Source: Candidatus Portiera sp. (lineage in GTDB: Bacteria; Pseudomonadota; Gammaproteobacteria; CBDBNL01; JAAOII01). From it: a DNA stretch of 8,151 bases. Location of the stretch: contig JAAOII010000031.1 of the NCBI GenBank assembly GCA_015163845.1, positions 1 through 8,151 of the forward strand. Direction: 5' to 3'. Of the stretch, positions 1-7,434 are shown in pieces; the stretch's first letter is position 1; every line of letters starts with the position of its first letter. The notes beneath the pieces are model-generated. The model ran no database searches. It saw nothing but the letters and a program-made list of their open reading frames with translations, and was not told where the DNA came from. Both the position numbers and the translations under genes were made by a program.

Positions 1-1230
1 GCCAGAGATCACTGATCCTGTATAAGTTATCTTGTATAGAGTGCCAGCAACTCCTCCATCAAAAGATAGATCCCGCTCACCTCCAGTAATATTAACTGGA
101 ACTATGCTACAATCACCAGCAGCAAAACCATCCGAAAAAGTAACTTCTATGTCATTTATGTTGCCACCAACTAAACCTAGGTCACTGGCAGTAGCATTGA
201 CTTCTAGGAAAAACAACCCTGACTCGTTAGTAGTATGCGGAGCATTTCTTGTCAATATATTTAAACCTTGGAGGGTGCGAGTTCCCTCAGCTAGATGCGA
301 TAATAGTCGCAAATTGCTATCTCCTATATTAGTTAGATTGTTAAGGTCACTGGCGTATAACGCATTGACAAAAATCTTAAGCGGGGGCGGGGCAGCTGTA
401 AAAGCTATGCCGCCAATGGTATTCTCTCCTGTTGCACCATTTTCTGTGGCGTTGAATGTGAAGAGCCCGCAGTTTGTCGCAATATCTGGAGATGTTGGAG
501 AGGTAATCCTATAAAGCACTGAGGTAAATGATCCTATAGTATTAGAGTTATAATTTGTCTCAAATATATCGTTATCCAAGGGGGATGTAGATAAGAGGGC
601 TGTGGGGGCTATAGATAGCACCGCCTCGCAGGTAGTAAAACCTTCACCACTAGCAGAAGTCACCACTCTCGGGAAACTCACCAATGTGTTAGGGCTGGGG
701 TCTTGTTTGATAGCGGTAAGATTAATAATAATATCTTGCCCAACCTCAGCAGTAAATAGACCTGTTTGCGTATCAGCAAAGACGGACGGTGGAATGAAAG
801 AAGTTGGGGGAGTTACTGCGGGGGCTGTAAAAACTAGTGTGTTCGCTGGTATGGTAACAGAATGAAAGGGACTCCCGCTAATGCCGACAGCGATAGCATT
901 AAGAGTAAGCGCTTGACAGGTGCCACCGCTTCCTGTTGCACCGCCTTTGTGAGTAATCTTATATAGGTTTGTCGCTATGCCATTATTAAGGGAGAGGTCT
1001 GCTTGATAGTTGCCTTTGTCTGATAGATCTTTTACTTGGGAAATCACACAATCGCCACCAGCTGAACTGCTTGAAAAAGTGACTCCTATGTTATCTTCTG
1101 CATTAGTGTTGCTATCTTGGTTATCGCTGAGAGCATGAAGTTCTATGAAAAATAGTCCAGAAGAGTTAGTTCTATAAGGAGCATTTACTGCCAATTCGGT
1201 CAATCCTTGATTATTGCTTACGCGAGTGCC
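1..1230 (-). repeat. Homologous protein-coding repeat, two copies ~939 bp apart
   Basis: Copy A (about 930-1230) and copy B (about 1-288) of the giant gene encode related segments. Shared landmarks are GTR (Thr1923/2238), NAPYRTNSSGLFFIE versus NAPHTTNESGLFFLE (Gly1946/2259), VTFS, GGDCVI versus AGDCSI (Cys1982/2295), and LYKIT (Leu2010/2319). Spacing is 313 residues at the best-conserved points. A third, weaker relative lies between them (GLFTAEVG at Gly2078, CEAV, LYRIT). The DNA has diverged, so this is an old internal duplication rather than a recent one. Confidence 0.82.
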
Positions 1231-2196
1231 CAAGTCAAATAATTCTAGGGCGGTGGAGTGAGCTGGATCATTGTTGGAGACATCATTCGCAGATAATTTC
1301 ACCACAGAAATAGCAGCTATAGAGGCGGCCGGGGCATCATTTATTATATTCAAAGTAATTTGTGTGCTTGTCGGTCGGTTATCTTCTCCTATTGTATCAA
1401 GACGATCAGGGAATCTACTAGGAACAATACGGCAGAATGATGCCCTAGCTTGAGGGCTGGCTGTTATGGTTAGTGTAATCGCGACTTGATCTGGTCTGCC
1501 AGATACGGGAGTATAGGGGCCCGCCACAGCAGTCACTTCTCCACGACAACCCAACTCACTACCTCTAGATTGGACAATAGCGTATATTTGGCTTGGCCAG
1601 ATATTTGCAATGGAGGGGCGCACCACATTCGCATTAGTTGGGATGGGATTGAGTGGAGTTCCATCTTCGGGGTCTCTATCAGTTATAGTGATTGTTACTT
1701 CTTTGGTTTCTCCCGCCGTTATGTCGAGCATATTACGAAATACTCCGCTTGAGATTGAAGGCGACGTTTGTCTATATCCTTGGATAGTATATCTGTGACT
1801 CGTTAGTGCTACTGATATATCCTCGTCAAAGAGAGTGGCTCCTGAAGCCAGAGAGGACTCCACCCCCTGAAACTCCACAGCAGTTATTCTTGAACCAAAT
1901 TCAAGACGCCCACAACCAGGCGCTTGAAGAATATCATTCAAAGTTAGCGAGCTGGAAGCATCTTTTGCTAAATTGCCCGTGAGTATTACTGAACGACGGC
2001 CATCTCTTTGATAAGTTGGAGAGGGGTTTGTTATCAGAGGTGTTCCATCGGCAATATTAACTATGCAGCTTATCTCTGTTCCACTTGGCTGAGTAAATTG
2101 GAATGTGACTTGATCATAATTTGTCGCACCCCAATTAGCAGCGGTGGGGTTCATCGGGGGATTCATAAAGGCGTCATTAGTTAATTTATACTCTAT
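1..2196 (-). other. Tandem one-disulfide beta modules (residues ~1600-2331)
   Basis: After about 1,200 cysteine-free residues, cysteines return in regular pairs: 1643/1694, 1816/1854, 1982/2026, 2122/2175, then 2295 alone at the cut edge. First cysteines are 173, 166, 140 and 173 residues apart; partners are 38-53 residues apart. Each first Cys is followed by alternating hydrophobics (CIVNI, CVISQV, CSIVPV) and most second ones likewise (CQALTLNA, CGLFTFNA), as expected of beta strands clamped by one disulfide. A conserved LYKIT/LYRIT strand sits 15-16 residues before the second Cys in the last complete modules. I do not recognise a named family. These look like Ig-like or cadherin-like extracellular domains in an oxidising compartment. 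Confidence 0.7.
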
Positions 2197-5100
2197 GGGG
2201 AATCTCCTCCCTGTGCCAGTGTTTATGTTCAGTCCTATTATATTATTTGCCGCAGCAGTGAATCTTATGTTGTGAGAGTCCTTCGTAGTTACGGAGTTAA
2301 CCTGAACACTGAATTGTGCCAAGGCATAGTTGGATGCACCTGTGGTGGTGATGTTTCTGCTGGCATCATCTGGATCGGCTAGTTCGGCAGGGACGGACCT
2401 AGCACCTATGAAGTAATTCAATGTGTGGGTGGTTTTGCCCTCTTCAAACAACAGGATGGTGTCTAGGGCGGCGTAGCTTGCTTGAGGTTGATCTTCTGCC
2501 GAGTTGGAATTGGCGACGCTTGGAAAGGTCTTTGGAGTTATTATTAATCTCCTAGCAGATTGGGTGTTGTTAATTTCAATATTAAAGTAGTTGGTGAGCT
2601 CTCTTTTGTTTACTGGGATTAGATCACCATTGGCATTTTCTCTCAGCAGATCAAATCGGTCGAAGGAGAGTAGCTCTTGCGAGTCCCTATTGAAGTTGAT
2701 TACTATTTCGCCATTATCTCCATTCCCATTCCCCACAGCAGCATTGCTATTGAGGGACTGGAGCATATTATTGCTGGTTGGACTGCGTTTTATAAAGCGC
2801 CCGCTCTGCCCAGTGAGAGAAATGGTTTCATAAAATTCGGCTGGGTCTCCTATGCTTATGTGTTGCTGGCTAACACCTCTCATCTGATTAGGAACAAAAT
2901 CAATGTCGGCAGCGCGAATTGCCCGTGTGCTTGCACTAGCTTGGACTTGGGTAGCATAGTTATTTTGAGTATAGCTAAAGGCATAAACCGGGATGATGGG
3001 AGTCCTGTCGGTATTAGCATATACAACTCCTTTATTTGCTGCGGGGATTACCCCTACCGAGAATCTAACTGGGGCCTTAGTGGTGCCACCAAAAAATTGA
3101 CCAGCTAAAATTAAGGATAGGTCACCAAATAAGGCACTCTCTATGAAATCAGTGTCAGTTATTTCTAAAAGATAAAGGTCTTCACCGCCTACTCTGCGCT
3201 CTACCAATCTAGCAATATTAGCCGAGTTAATAAAACTAGAGGGGTTGAGCTGTCCTTGCTTGCTAACCTCAACTCTCACATCAAAGTTTGGCGATAATCT
3301 GCGACGTCTCCCAGTAGAGTCGGAAAATCGGAAGGCCTCGTTAGCATCTTTTGATAGCTGCTCATTAATGGGGATCTTAAAAGCAGTTGATGGGAATATA
3401 TAATTTGTCCTGCCAGCAACATCCTGTTCATTGATTGAGAGGGTTTTGCCGTTTGTAGCATTTGCCACAATTATTCTGTTGATACGGGAATTGGCTGGAT
3501 CATCGTTAATTTTTACGAGTAGGGTGGTCCTAGAACTTCGGCGACTAACCGAGTCCGTCGCAACTAGGATGGCTTGGATATTCCTTCCATCTCCAAGGTC
3601 TTCCAATTTATCGGAGGCATCAGCGTCTATGACCTCAAGATACAATGCTACTCTAGTAACTCCTGTGCTTGTAGAGTCCAAAATTGGATTCTCCACAACT
3701 TTTAGTATATCTCTAAAGGAACCTTCTATTTGATATTTAATTCTTGTCCTGTTGTGGCTACCGGCTGAGTTGGGACCTGAATTAGGATAGTCGCTTGGGT
3801 TGACAAGGCGGGCAACAACATTCCCAATTAGCCCGTCACTGGTTGATGTCACGCGAGTCCCTGCTGCGGCATTCTCCGAAATACTGAACTCCACATTCTG
3901 GGAAATTTCCAGCTCGGGTGTCTCGGGTAGATCTCTGATTGTTATGGAGGCGGCTAGGGTGGTTTCTATATTCTTTAATATGGGTGTTTTTCTTATATCA
4001 GATGTCAAGCTGTCAGGAGAGGTGTAGACATAGCTGCCAGAATCCTCTAGGTTTATATTGATGTTCTCCAGCAAGTTGCGATCTGCAACCTTCTCAAAAT
4101 CAAACTCTACCGCTGAACTTAAGGTGACAGTTACACTACCATCAGGATTGTTCTGACTCTCCAAGTTGAGTAGCCGTTGAAGGTTCGCTTCATCAGCAGC
4201 AGGGAAACTAACAGACGGGGAACCACGATCCTGATTATCATCTGTCACGGTGAACTGAGCTATCACAGTCCCCGCTGGTCTGTTTTCATCTATTGTGCCA
4301 GTCAATTTTCTCTCAGTTGCGTTTAGCACTCTGCCATTTTGTCTTGCTATGGGGGCTTCGTTGGTATCAGTGACAAGAATGATAAGAACTGTGACGGCAT
4401 CTTGGTCAGGATTAAAGCTGCCACCAGAATTGACGAATATTGGCAAAATATACCGAGCAGGGAACTCCAGTGCTTCGCCAGCCCTTAAACTAAGCACCCC
4501 ATTTTCTATGATGAACTTTCTTATCCCTCTGCTTACTGGTTCAAATCCCACTTGGGAAATATCAGAGGCGAAGGAGGCGGATATGCTGTCAGCAGGGGCA
4601 AAGCCAAAGTTGGGTTCTGCAGTAGTCCCCCCTGCTATTGTGTTAATGAATCTGTCTCCTTCTGTGAAACTCACAAGGACTTCAGGTGTTTCGGTTACTC
4701 TCTCCTCGATTTGTTGAATAGGGAGCGCACCTTTAAACGTAAAATTGGCTCTTCTACTGGTGGCAAGTTTGTTAACAACGTCATTATAGATAGTATTACT
4801 AATAGATAAGGGGACAGTAATGGAGTTTATGCTTCTGGCGGAAAAGTTGTCTGGAGATACTTGTATGATTATGTCGCCGTTAGTTCTAGCAGCCAAACCT
4901 AGACCAGAGACCACTAGGCGATACATCAAATCATTAGCGCCTGAAACAATACTTAAGTGGTTGCTAAGCACTACTGGCACAGCGGGGGATATCCTATACT
5001 CCAAGTTGGCGGGAGATCCAGTTTCAGGGTTAACTGCCGCCAGTTCGCCGAGGCGGCTAAATTGAATAGCGAGCAGGCCAGCTGGGAGATAGAGAGGCGA

Positions 5101-6993
5101 GCCATTGGTGCCATTTATGATGCTATCATCTTGGACAAAAGCAGCTGTGGGGGTGCGCGCTTCATTTCTATTAGCTGGGTTGACGAATACTGGCGGGTAC
5201 TTGACGTCGCTGACTTCAAAATTAAAGGTCTCTATATCGGCAACTGAATTATCTTTGCTATCGCGAGCCCTGATTCTGACTTTGTAAATTGCCTTGCCAT
5301 CTTCTGTCAGTTGTCCTGCACTGAATGCCTCATAATCAAGCAATGAACCATTCACCACTAGTTGATATTTCTGGCGATCGGCTTGAACCTGCTCCACTTT
5401 GAAAGCGTTCCTGCCATGACTCGGAAAGACAGAGGCAACCGTTACGAAGTCGGCTTCGGTGCCTTCTTGGGTTAAGTCCTCATCTGTTATGTTGATGGTG
5501 ACGGTGTTCTCTATTCTTTGACCTGCTAGTGGACCTCCTGCATAATATGCATCTACGGCAACTAAACTTGCGTAATCTTTGATTGGACCAACTCCTTCTC
5601 TACTGCCGACAAAACTATCGCCGCCAACTAGGGAGACCTGCGGTGCCTCGTTAACATTTCGCACAGCTAAGTTGAAATCGGAATAGTAGCAAGAATTGGT
5701 GGGGGAGCAGCTGAATTGATTGCCGAATCCGCTTTGTCTCACTTGGGCTGCAGAGGCAATTTGGTCGGCTTCAATTTTTGTGCCGCTTTTTATGTCATTT
5801 GTTATATCGCTTTTTATATCATTGCGATTAGCAGTAGCGCTGTTGTTATTGATGACAAATGCTAAGGGGTGATAGGTTACTCCATCAGTGGATGCGGCGA
5901 GGCGGCATGAATATGACTTTCCTAGATTATTTAGATCTTCTTCGTAGTTGTAGGTTTTGCCAGACCTGATAGTGTTGTCGGAGTTATCAATGTAAAAGCT
6001 ACCCTGGGCACAGGCGACACTAACATCTGTAATATCTCTTAGATCATAAAAAAGCGTTACTCGGCTGTCAGAATTAGAGTTTGGATTGGTCCGCACCGCA
6101 AGAGCATTTAACGGGCGGCTGGATGAGCGGGAAGGTGTCTGCGGCGAGCCAAAGTTGGCGAGCGATGTCAGTGGCTTGTTTTCTTCAATGCCGCCACTCA
6201 AGCTGAAGTTCAACTCTCCAGATGGGCGATCATATAATAGGTGGTGATTGGCAGTGCTGGTTAGATCCACTCTGTCGTCTCTATTCAAAATATTTACGCG
6301 GACACTATCCTCTATGAGGGTTTTAGAACCCTGCTTGACTGGGGAATTTGCAGTGTTTATGGTTATGGATATTTTGACATTTATGGAGTTGCTGCTTAAG
6401 AAACCCCGTATCTCGTCAAAAGTTAAACCAGAGGCGGGTCGATCTGTAACATAGATTCTGCCAGTTTTTAGACCATTGACTCTTTGATCTCTCACCGTAA
6501 AAAAGGTGTCAGCAGGAGAATCTAATGCAGCATCTATATCAAATGATATGGTGTAGTCGGTTGATTCTCTTAGAGTGCTTGGATCTATGGCGTCATCCGC
6601 AAGATTGGCGGCAACCAAGTATCTAATGCGAGCTGTGTTGGGTAGAACTCGCCCAACTAATTCCTCTGAATATATGAAAGCATCGCCGGCAATGCCTGGG
6701 GCAAAAGTGTAGCTAGTGTGAGAAAATGCCTTTACATTGGATGCAGACGAAGTGGCGGTAGTGGGATCGGGACTTGAACAGGAAATTAGCAGTGACGCCA
6801 ATGCCATCGCCGAGATGGACACAACTGATTTTGAGGAGGATTTAAGGTGAGCGTAGGTATCTTTGATGATGGGGACGGGGGCAGTTAATATGGGCGAGAT
6901 AAAACCCAACGCTCTAGATGCTTTATGCAATATTTCACATATTCTAGGCGCTGCTTCTCTCGTCCAGCTATTCTTCTTCAAAAATTGCATCAT
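1..6993 (-). CDS. Giant cadherin/Ig-like repeat lipoprotein, C-terminus beyond window
   Basis: Seen: 2,331 in-frame codons from ATG at 6993 to the left edge with no stop, far beyond chance. The product starts MMQFLKKNSWTREAAPR. A hydrophobic stretch at residues 57-71 ends in the lipobox LLISC (Cys72), followed by a Ser/Thr/Pro-rich linker. Domains then follow in order: residues ~90-240 (ends VRVNILNRDD), ~241-447 (Cys328, 363, 429, 435), a cadherin-like zone ~450-1167, less typed beta-rich sequence ~1168-1600, and modules with single cysteine pairs from ~1600. Known: cadherin-like and Ig-like tandem domains in bacterial giant proteins usually serve adhesion, cell-cell contact or carbohydrate/Ca2+ binding at the surface. 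Inferred: a lipid-anchored or exported adhesin. No enzyme motif was noticed. It stands alone, divergent from tnpB, with no visible operon partner. An in-frame ATG at 7065 would add 24 residues; 6993 is preferred because it gives the shorter leader, but neither start has a good Shine-Dalgarno. Arg is mostly AGA. The true length and C-terminal anchor are unknown. Confidence 0.93.
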   Translation of the reverse strand, partial: MMQFLKKNSWTREAAPRICEILHKASRALGFISPILTAPVPIIKDTYAHLKSSSKSVVSISAMALASLLISCSSPDPTTATSSASNVKAFSHTSYTFAPGIAGDAFIYSEELVGRVLPNTARIRYLVAANLADDAIDPSTLRESTDYTISFDIDAALDSPADTFFTVRDQRVNGLKTGRIYVTDRPASGLTFDEIRGFLSSNSINVKISITINTANSPVKQGSKTLIEDSVRVNILNRDDRVDLTSTANHHLLYDRPSGELNFSLSGGIEENKPLTSLANFGSPQTPSRSSSRPLNALAVRTNPNSNSDSRVTLFYDLRDITDVSVACAQGSFYIDNSDNTIRSGKTYNYEEDLNNLGKSYSCRLAASTDGVTYHPLAFVINNNSATANRNDIKSDITNDIKSGTKIEADQIASAAQVRQSGFGNQFSCSPTNSCYYSDFNLAVRNVNEAPQVSLVGGDSFVGSREGVGPIKDYASLVAVDAYYAGGPLAGQRIENTVTINITDEDLTQEGTEADFVTVASVFPSHGRNAFKVEQVQADRQKYQLVVNGSLLDYEAFSAGQLTEDGKAIYKVRIRARDSKDNSVADIETFNFEVSDVKYPPVFVNPANRNEARTPTAAFVQDDSIINGTNGSPLYLPAGLLAIQFSRLGELAAVNPETGSPANLEYRISPAVPVVLSNHLSIVSGANDLMYRLVVSGLGLAARTNGDIIIQVSPDNFSARSINSITVPLSISNTIYNDVVNKLATSRRANFTFKGALPIQQIEERVTETPEVLVSFTEGDRFINTIAGGTTAEPNFGFAPADSISASFASDISQVGFEPVSRGIRKFIIENGVLSLRAGEALEFPARYILPIFVNSGGSFNPDQDAVTVLIILVTDTNEAPIARQNGRVLNATERKLTGTIDENRPAGTVIAQFTVTDDNQDRGSPSVSFPAADEANLQRLLNLESQNNPDGSVTVTLSSAVEFDFEKVADRNLLENININLEDSGSYVYTSPDSLTSDIRKTPILKNIETTLAASITIRDLPETPELEISQNVEFSISENAAAGTRVTSTSDGLIGNVVARLVNPSDYPNSGPNSAGSHNRTRIKYQIEGSFRDILKVVENPILDSTSTGVTRVALYLEVIDADASDKLEDLGDGRNIQAILVATDSVSRRSSRTTLLVKINDDPANSRINRIIVANATNGKTLSINEQDVAGRTNYIFPSTAFKIPINEQLSKDANEAFRFSDSTGRRRRLSPNFDVRVEVSKQGQLNPSSFINSANIARLVERRVGGEDLYLLEITDTDFIESALFGDLSLILAGQFFGGTTKAPVRFSVGVIPAANKGVVYANTDRTPIIPVYAFSYTQNNYATQVQASASTRAIRAADIDFVPNQMRGVSQQHISIGDPAEFYETISLTGQSGRFIKRSPTSNNMLQSLNSNAAVGNGNGDNGEIVINFNRDSQELLSFDRFDLLRENANGDLIPVNKRELTNYFNIEINNTQSARRLIITPKTFPSVANSNSAEDQPQASYAALDTILLFEEGKTTHTLNYFIGARSVPAELADPDDASRNITTTGASNYALAQFSVQVNSVTTKDSHNIRFTAAANNIIGLNINTGTGRRFPIEYKLTNDAFMNPPMNPTAANWGATNYDQVTFQFTQPSGTEISCIVNIADGTPLITNPSPTYQRDGRRSVILTGNLAKDASSSLTLNDILQAPGCGRLEFGSRITAVEFQGVESSLASGATLFDEDISVALTSHRYTIQGYRQTSPSISSGVFRNMLDITAGETKEVTITITDRDPEDGTPLNPIPTNANVVRPSIANIWPSQIYAIVQSRGSELGCRGEVTAVAGPYTPVSGRPDQVAITLTITASPQARASFCRIVPSRFPDRLDTIGEDNRPTSTQITLNIINDAPAASIAAISVVKLSANDVSNNDPAHSTALELFDLGTRVSNNQGLTELAVNAPYRTNSSGLFFIELHALSDNQDSNTNAEDNIGVTFSSSSAGGDCVISQVKDLSDKGNYQADLSLNNGIATNLYKITHKGGATGSGGTCQALTLNAIAVGISGSPFHSVTIPANTLVFTAPAVTPPTSFIPPSVFADTQTGLFTAEVGQDIIINLTAIKQDPSPNTLVSFPRVVTSASGEGFTTCEAVLSIAPTALLSTSPLDNDIFETNYNSNTIGSFTSVLYRITSPTSPDIATNCGLFTFNATENGATGENTIGGIAFTAAPPPLKIFVNALYASDLNNLTNIGDSNLRLLSHLAEGTRTLQGLNILTRNAPHTTNESGLFFLEVNATASDLGLVGGNINDIEVTFSDGFAAGDCSIVPVNITGGERDLSFDGGVAGTLYKITYTGSVISG
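3493..5640 (-). other. Cadherin-like repeat zone (residues ~452-1167)
   Basis: Recognisable cadherin-family signatures occur here. Linker motifs NEAP (448-451 and 878-881) resemble the classic DxNDNxP; DVKYPPVF (Pro600-601) is a third linker. LDYE at 552-555 is followed by YKVRIRARDS and FNFEVSDV, the normal last strands of a cadherin fold. DENRPAGT (Glu903) and SENAAAGT (Glu1040) match the xENxxxGTxV strand start. Acidic clusters TDDNQD (918-922) and DADASD (from 1123) could bind calcium. KINDDPAN (1164-1165) closes the zone. Together these suggest about five to six domains of 120-160 residues. No cysteine is present, so stability would depend on fold and probably Ca2+. Exact domain borders are estimates made by eye. 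Confidence 0.72.
5784..5827 (-). repeat. Short 24-bp in-gene tandem repeat (NDIKS octapeptide)
   Basis: The plus strand reads two near-copies of a 24-base unit starting GCTTTTTATRTC. In the protein this gives two octapeptides, NDIKSDIT and NDIKSGTK, just before the Cys429/435 pair. It looks like a small slippage duplication inside a polar linker. Confidence 0.6.
6778..6993 (-). other. Extended N-terminal leader with lipobox (LLISC)
   Basis: Residues 1-72 of the giant protein. The hydrophobic core is VVSISAMALASLLIS (57-71), preceded by Lys/His-containing KSSSK and followed by Cys72 and SSPDPTT. LLISC fits the lipoprotein signal peptidase II pattern (Leu at -3, small Ser at -1, Cys at +1). 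Usual lipoprotein signals are about 15-25 residues; here about 55 residues precede the core, including a basic, possibly amphipathic part (WTREAAPRICEILHKASRALG) and a second mild hydrophobic patch (GFISPILTAPVPII). No ATG lies between residues 3 and 62, so a short start would need TTG (residue 22 or 29) or GTG (residue 58). Residue +2 is Ser, compatible with outer-membrane sorting under the E. coli rule, but that rule may not hold in this organism. Confidence 0.75.
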
Positions 6994-6998
6994 TCCAT

Positions 6999-7031
6999 AT
7001 ACTGTGCTATATAAGTAGCAATAATTACTTA
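6999..7031. repeat. TACTRTGCTATATAAGT box plus hairpin, copy 1
   Basis: ATACTGTGCTATATAAGT at 6999-7016 matches ATACTATGCTATATAAGT at 7548-7565 in 17 of 18 bases. It is followed by a perfect inverted repeat, TAAGTA (7012-7017) and TACTTA (7026-7031), with an 8-base loop. It lies directly before the giant gene's ATG at 6993, so it is either in its leader or in the coding region if translation starts at 7065. Confidence 0.72.
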
Positions 7032-7065
7032 AATAATCGGTGTGATTAGCCAACAGCAATATCAT

Positions 7066-7098
7066 CCTAATAATATCCTAATAGTATCCTAATAGTAT
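7066..7098. repeat. Three 11-bp tandem units (CCTAATARTAT)
   Basis: Units at 7066-7076, 7077-7087 and 7088-7098; units 2 and 3 are identical and unit 1 has one change (A for G). The period is close to one helical turn. The third unit runs directly into the first GTATCT half-site of the 60-bp repeats. The tract covers the region just upstream of the alternative start codon at 7065 of the giant gene. Confidence 0.93.
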
Positions 7099-7210
7099 CT
7101 AGGAGATACCGCTTTTATTCTCTAAATCCCAAGGTTCCTCAGGGGTATCTAAAAGTATCTAGGAGATACCGCTTTTATTCTCTAAATCCCAAGGTTCCCC
7201 AGGTGTATCT
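7091..7210. repeat. Two 60-bp direct repeats with GTATCT half-sites
   Basis: Copies at 7091-7150 and 7151-7210 are adjacent and match at 57 of 60 positions (differences at 7093/7153, 7139/7199, 7144/7204); a third copy survives only as AAAAGTA at 7211-7217. Each copy begins with the inverted repeat GTATCT-AGG-AGATAC (7095-7109, 7155-7169) and ends with another GTATCT (7145-7150, 7205-7210). GTATCTAAAAGTATCT places two half-sites 10 bp apart. A longer alternative stem pairs GGTATCT at 7144-7150 with AGATACC at 7164-7170. The block lies 100-220 bp upstream of the giant gene start and could hold operators or hairpins. On the minus strand the second inverted repeat is followed by TTTT, but the stem is too weak for a confident terminator. 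Confidence 0.96.
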
Positions 7211-7273
7211 AAAAGTAGAGCTAATAAGCACCAGTTCTGCCTATTTTACCACTAAACTCTGTAAATTAGCAAA

Positions 7274-7302
7274 TTGACATACTTATAGCTCGTCAATATA
7301 GG
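7274..7302 (+). promoter_or_regulatory. Candidate sigma70-type promoter, plus strand
   Basis: A perfect -35 box TTGACA (7274-7279) is 17 bp from TATAGG (7297-7302), which matches the -10 consensus at four of six bases. TTGAC and GTCAA (7292-7296) also form an inverted repeat. The downstream DNA has no convincing gene before tnpB, so it might drive a short non-coding transcript, read toward tnpB, or be a chance match in AT-rich DNA. Confidence 0.35.
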
Positions 7303-7314
7303 GGCATTATGCCC
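7302..7314. promoter_or_regulatory. Perfect 13-bp palindrome GGGCATTATGCCC (possible operator)
   Basis: GGGCAT and ATGCCC flank a single T. It overlaps the last base of the candidate -10 box, where a transcript from that promoter would begin, a typical place for a repressor site. It is the most GC-rich palindrome in the spacer. Stem length alone does not prove function. Confidence 0.4.
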
Positions 7315-7434
7315 ATAATTAACTTGCTTTAGGTGAATTAAGGGTAGCTTGCTGAGAAGTACTATCTATATAAAGTTATGCTAAGAAATTCAGTAGAGAG
7401 GCGGTGCAGGTGCATATGTAGCTATTGTATTGTT

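Larger units (their letters stand above)
7211..7434. other. AT-rich non-coding spacer between repeat blocks
   Basis: Apart from the candidate promoter and the 13-bp palindrome noted separately, and a degenerate TACTATCTATATAA box at 7360-7373, I see no gene, RNA or terminator here. The plus-strand frame 7074-7277 is open through both 60-bp repeats but has no usable upstream start codon. Confidence 0.6.

Noticed and set aside
3276..3470. A 64-codon minus-strand frame.
   Set aside because: It is out of frame with, and fully inside, the giant gene, which is open throughout this stretch.
32..6454. Many plus-strand frames of 60-160 codons across the left part (for example 32-514, 2677-3108, 4295-4717).
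   Set aside because: All lie antisense to the single 2,331-codon minus-strand frame, change frame repeatedly, and show no family motifs; they are shadows of it.
7151..7169. Minus-strand intrinsic terminator (GTATCT stem followed by TTTT).
   Set aside because: The six-pair stem is AT-rich and weak with a very short T run, and no minus-strand gene ends here.
7074..7277. Plus-strand open stretch reading a 20-residue repeat through the 60-bp units (VSRRYRFYSLNPKVPQ).
   Set aside because: It has no ATG, and no GTG or TTG before the repeats; one of the three differences between copies is silent and two are not, so no sign of coding selection.
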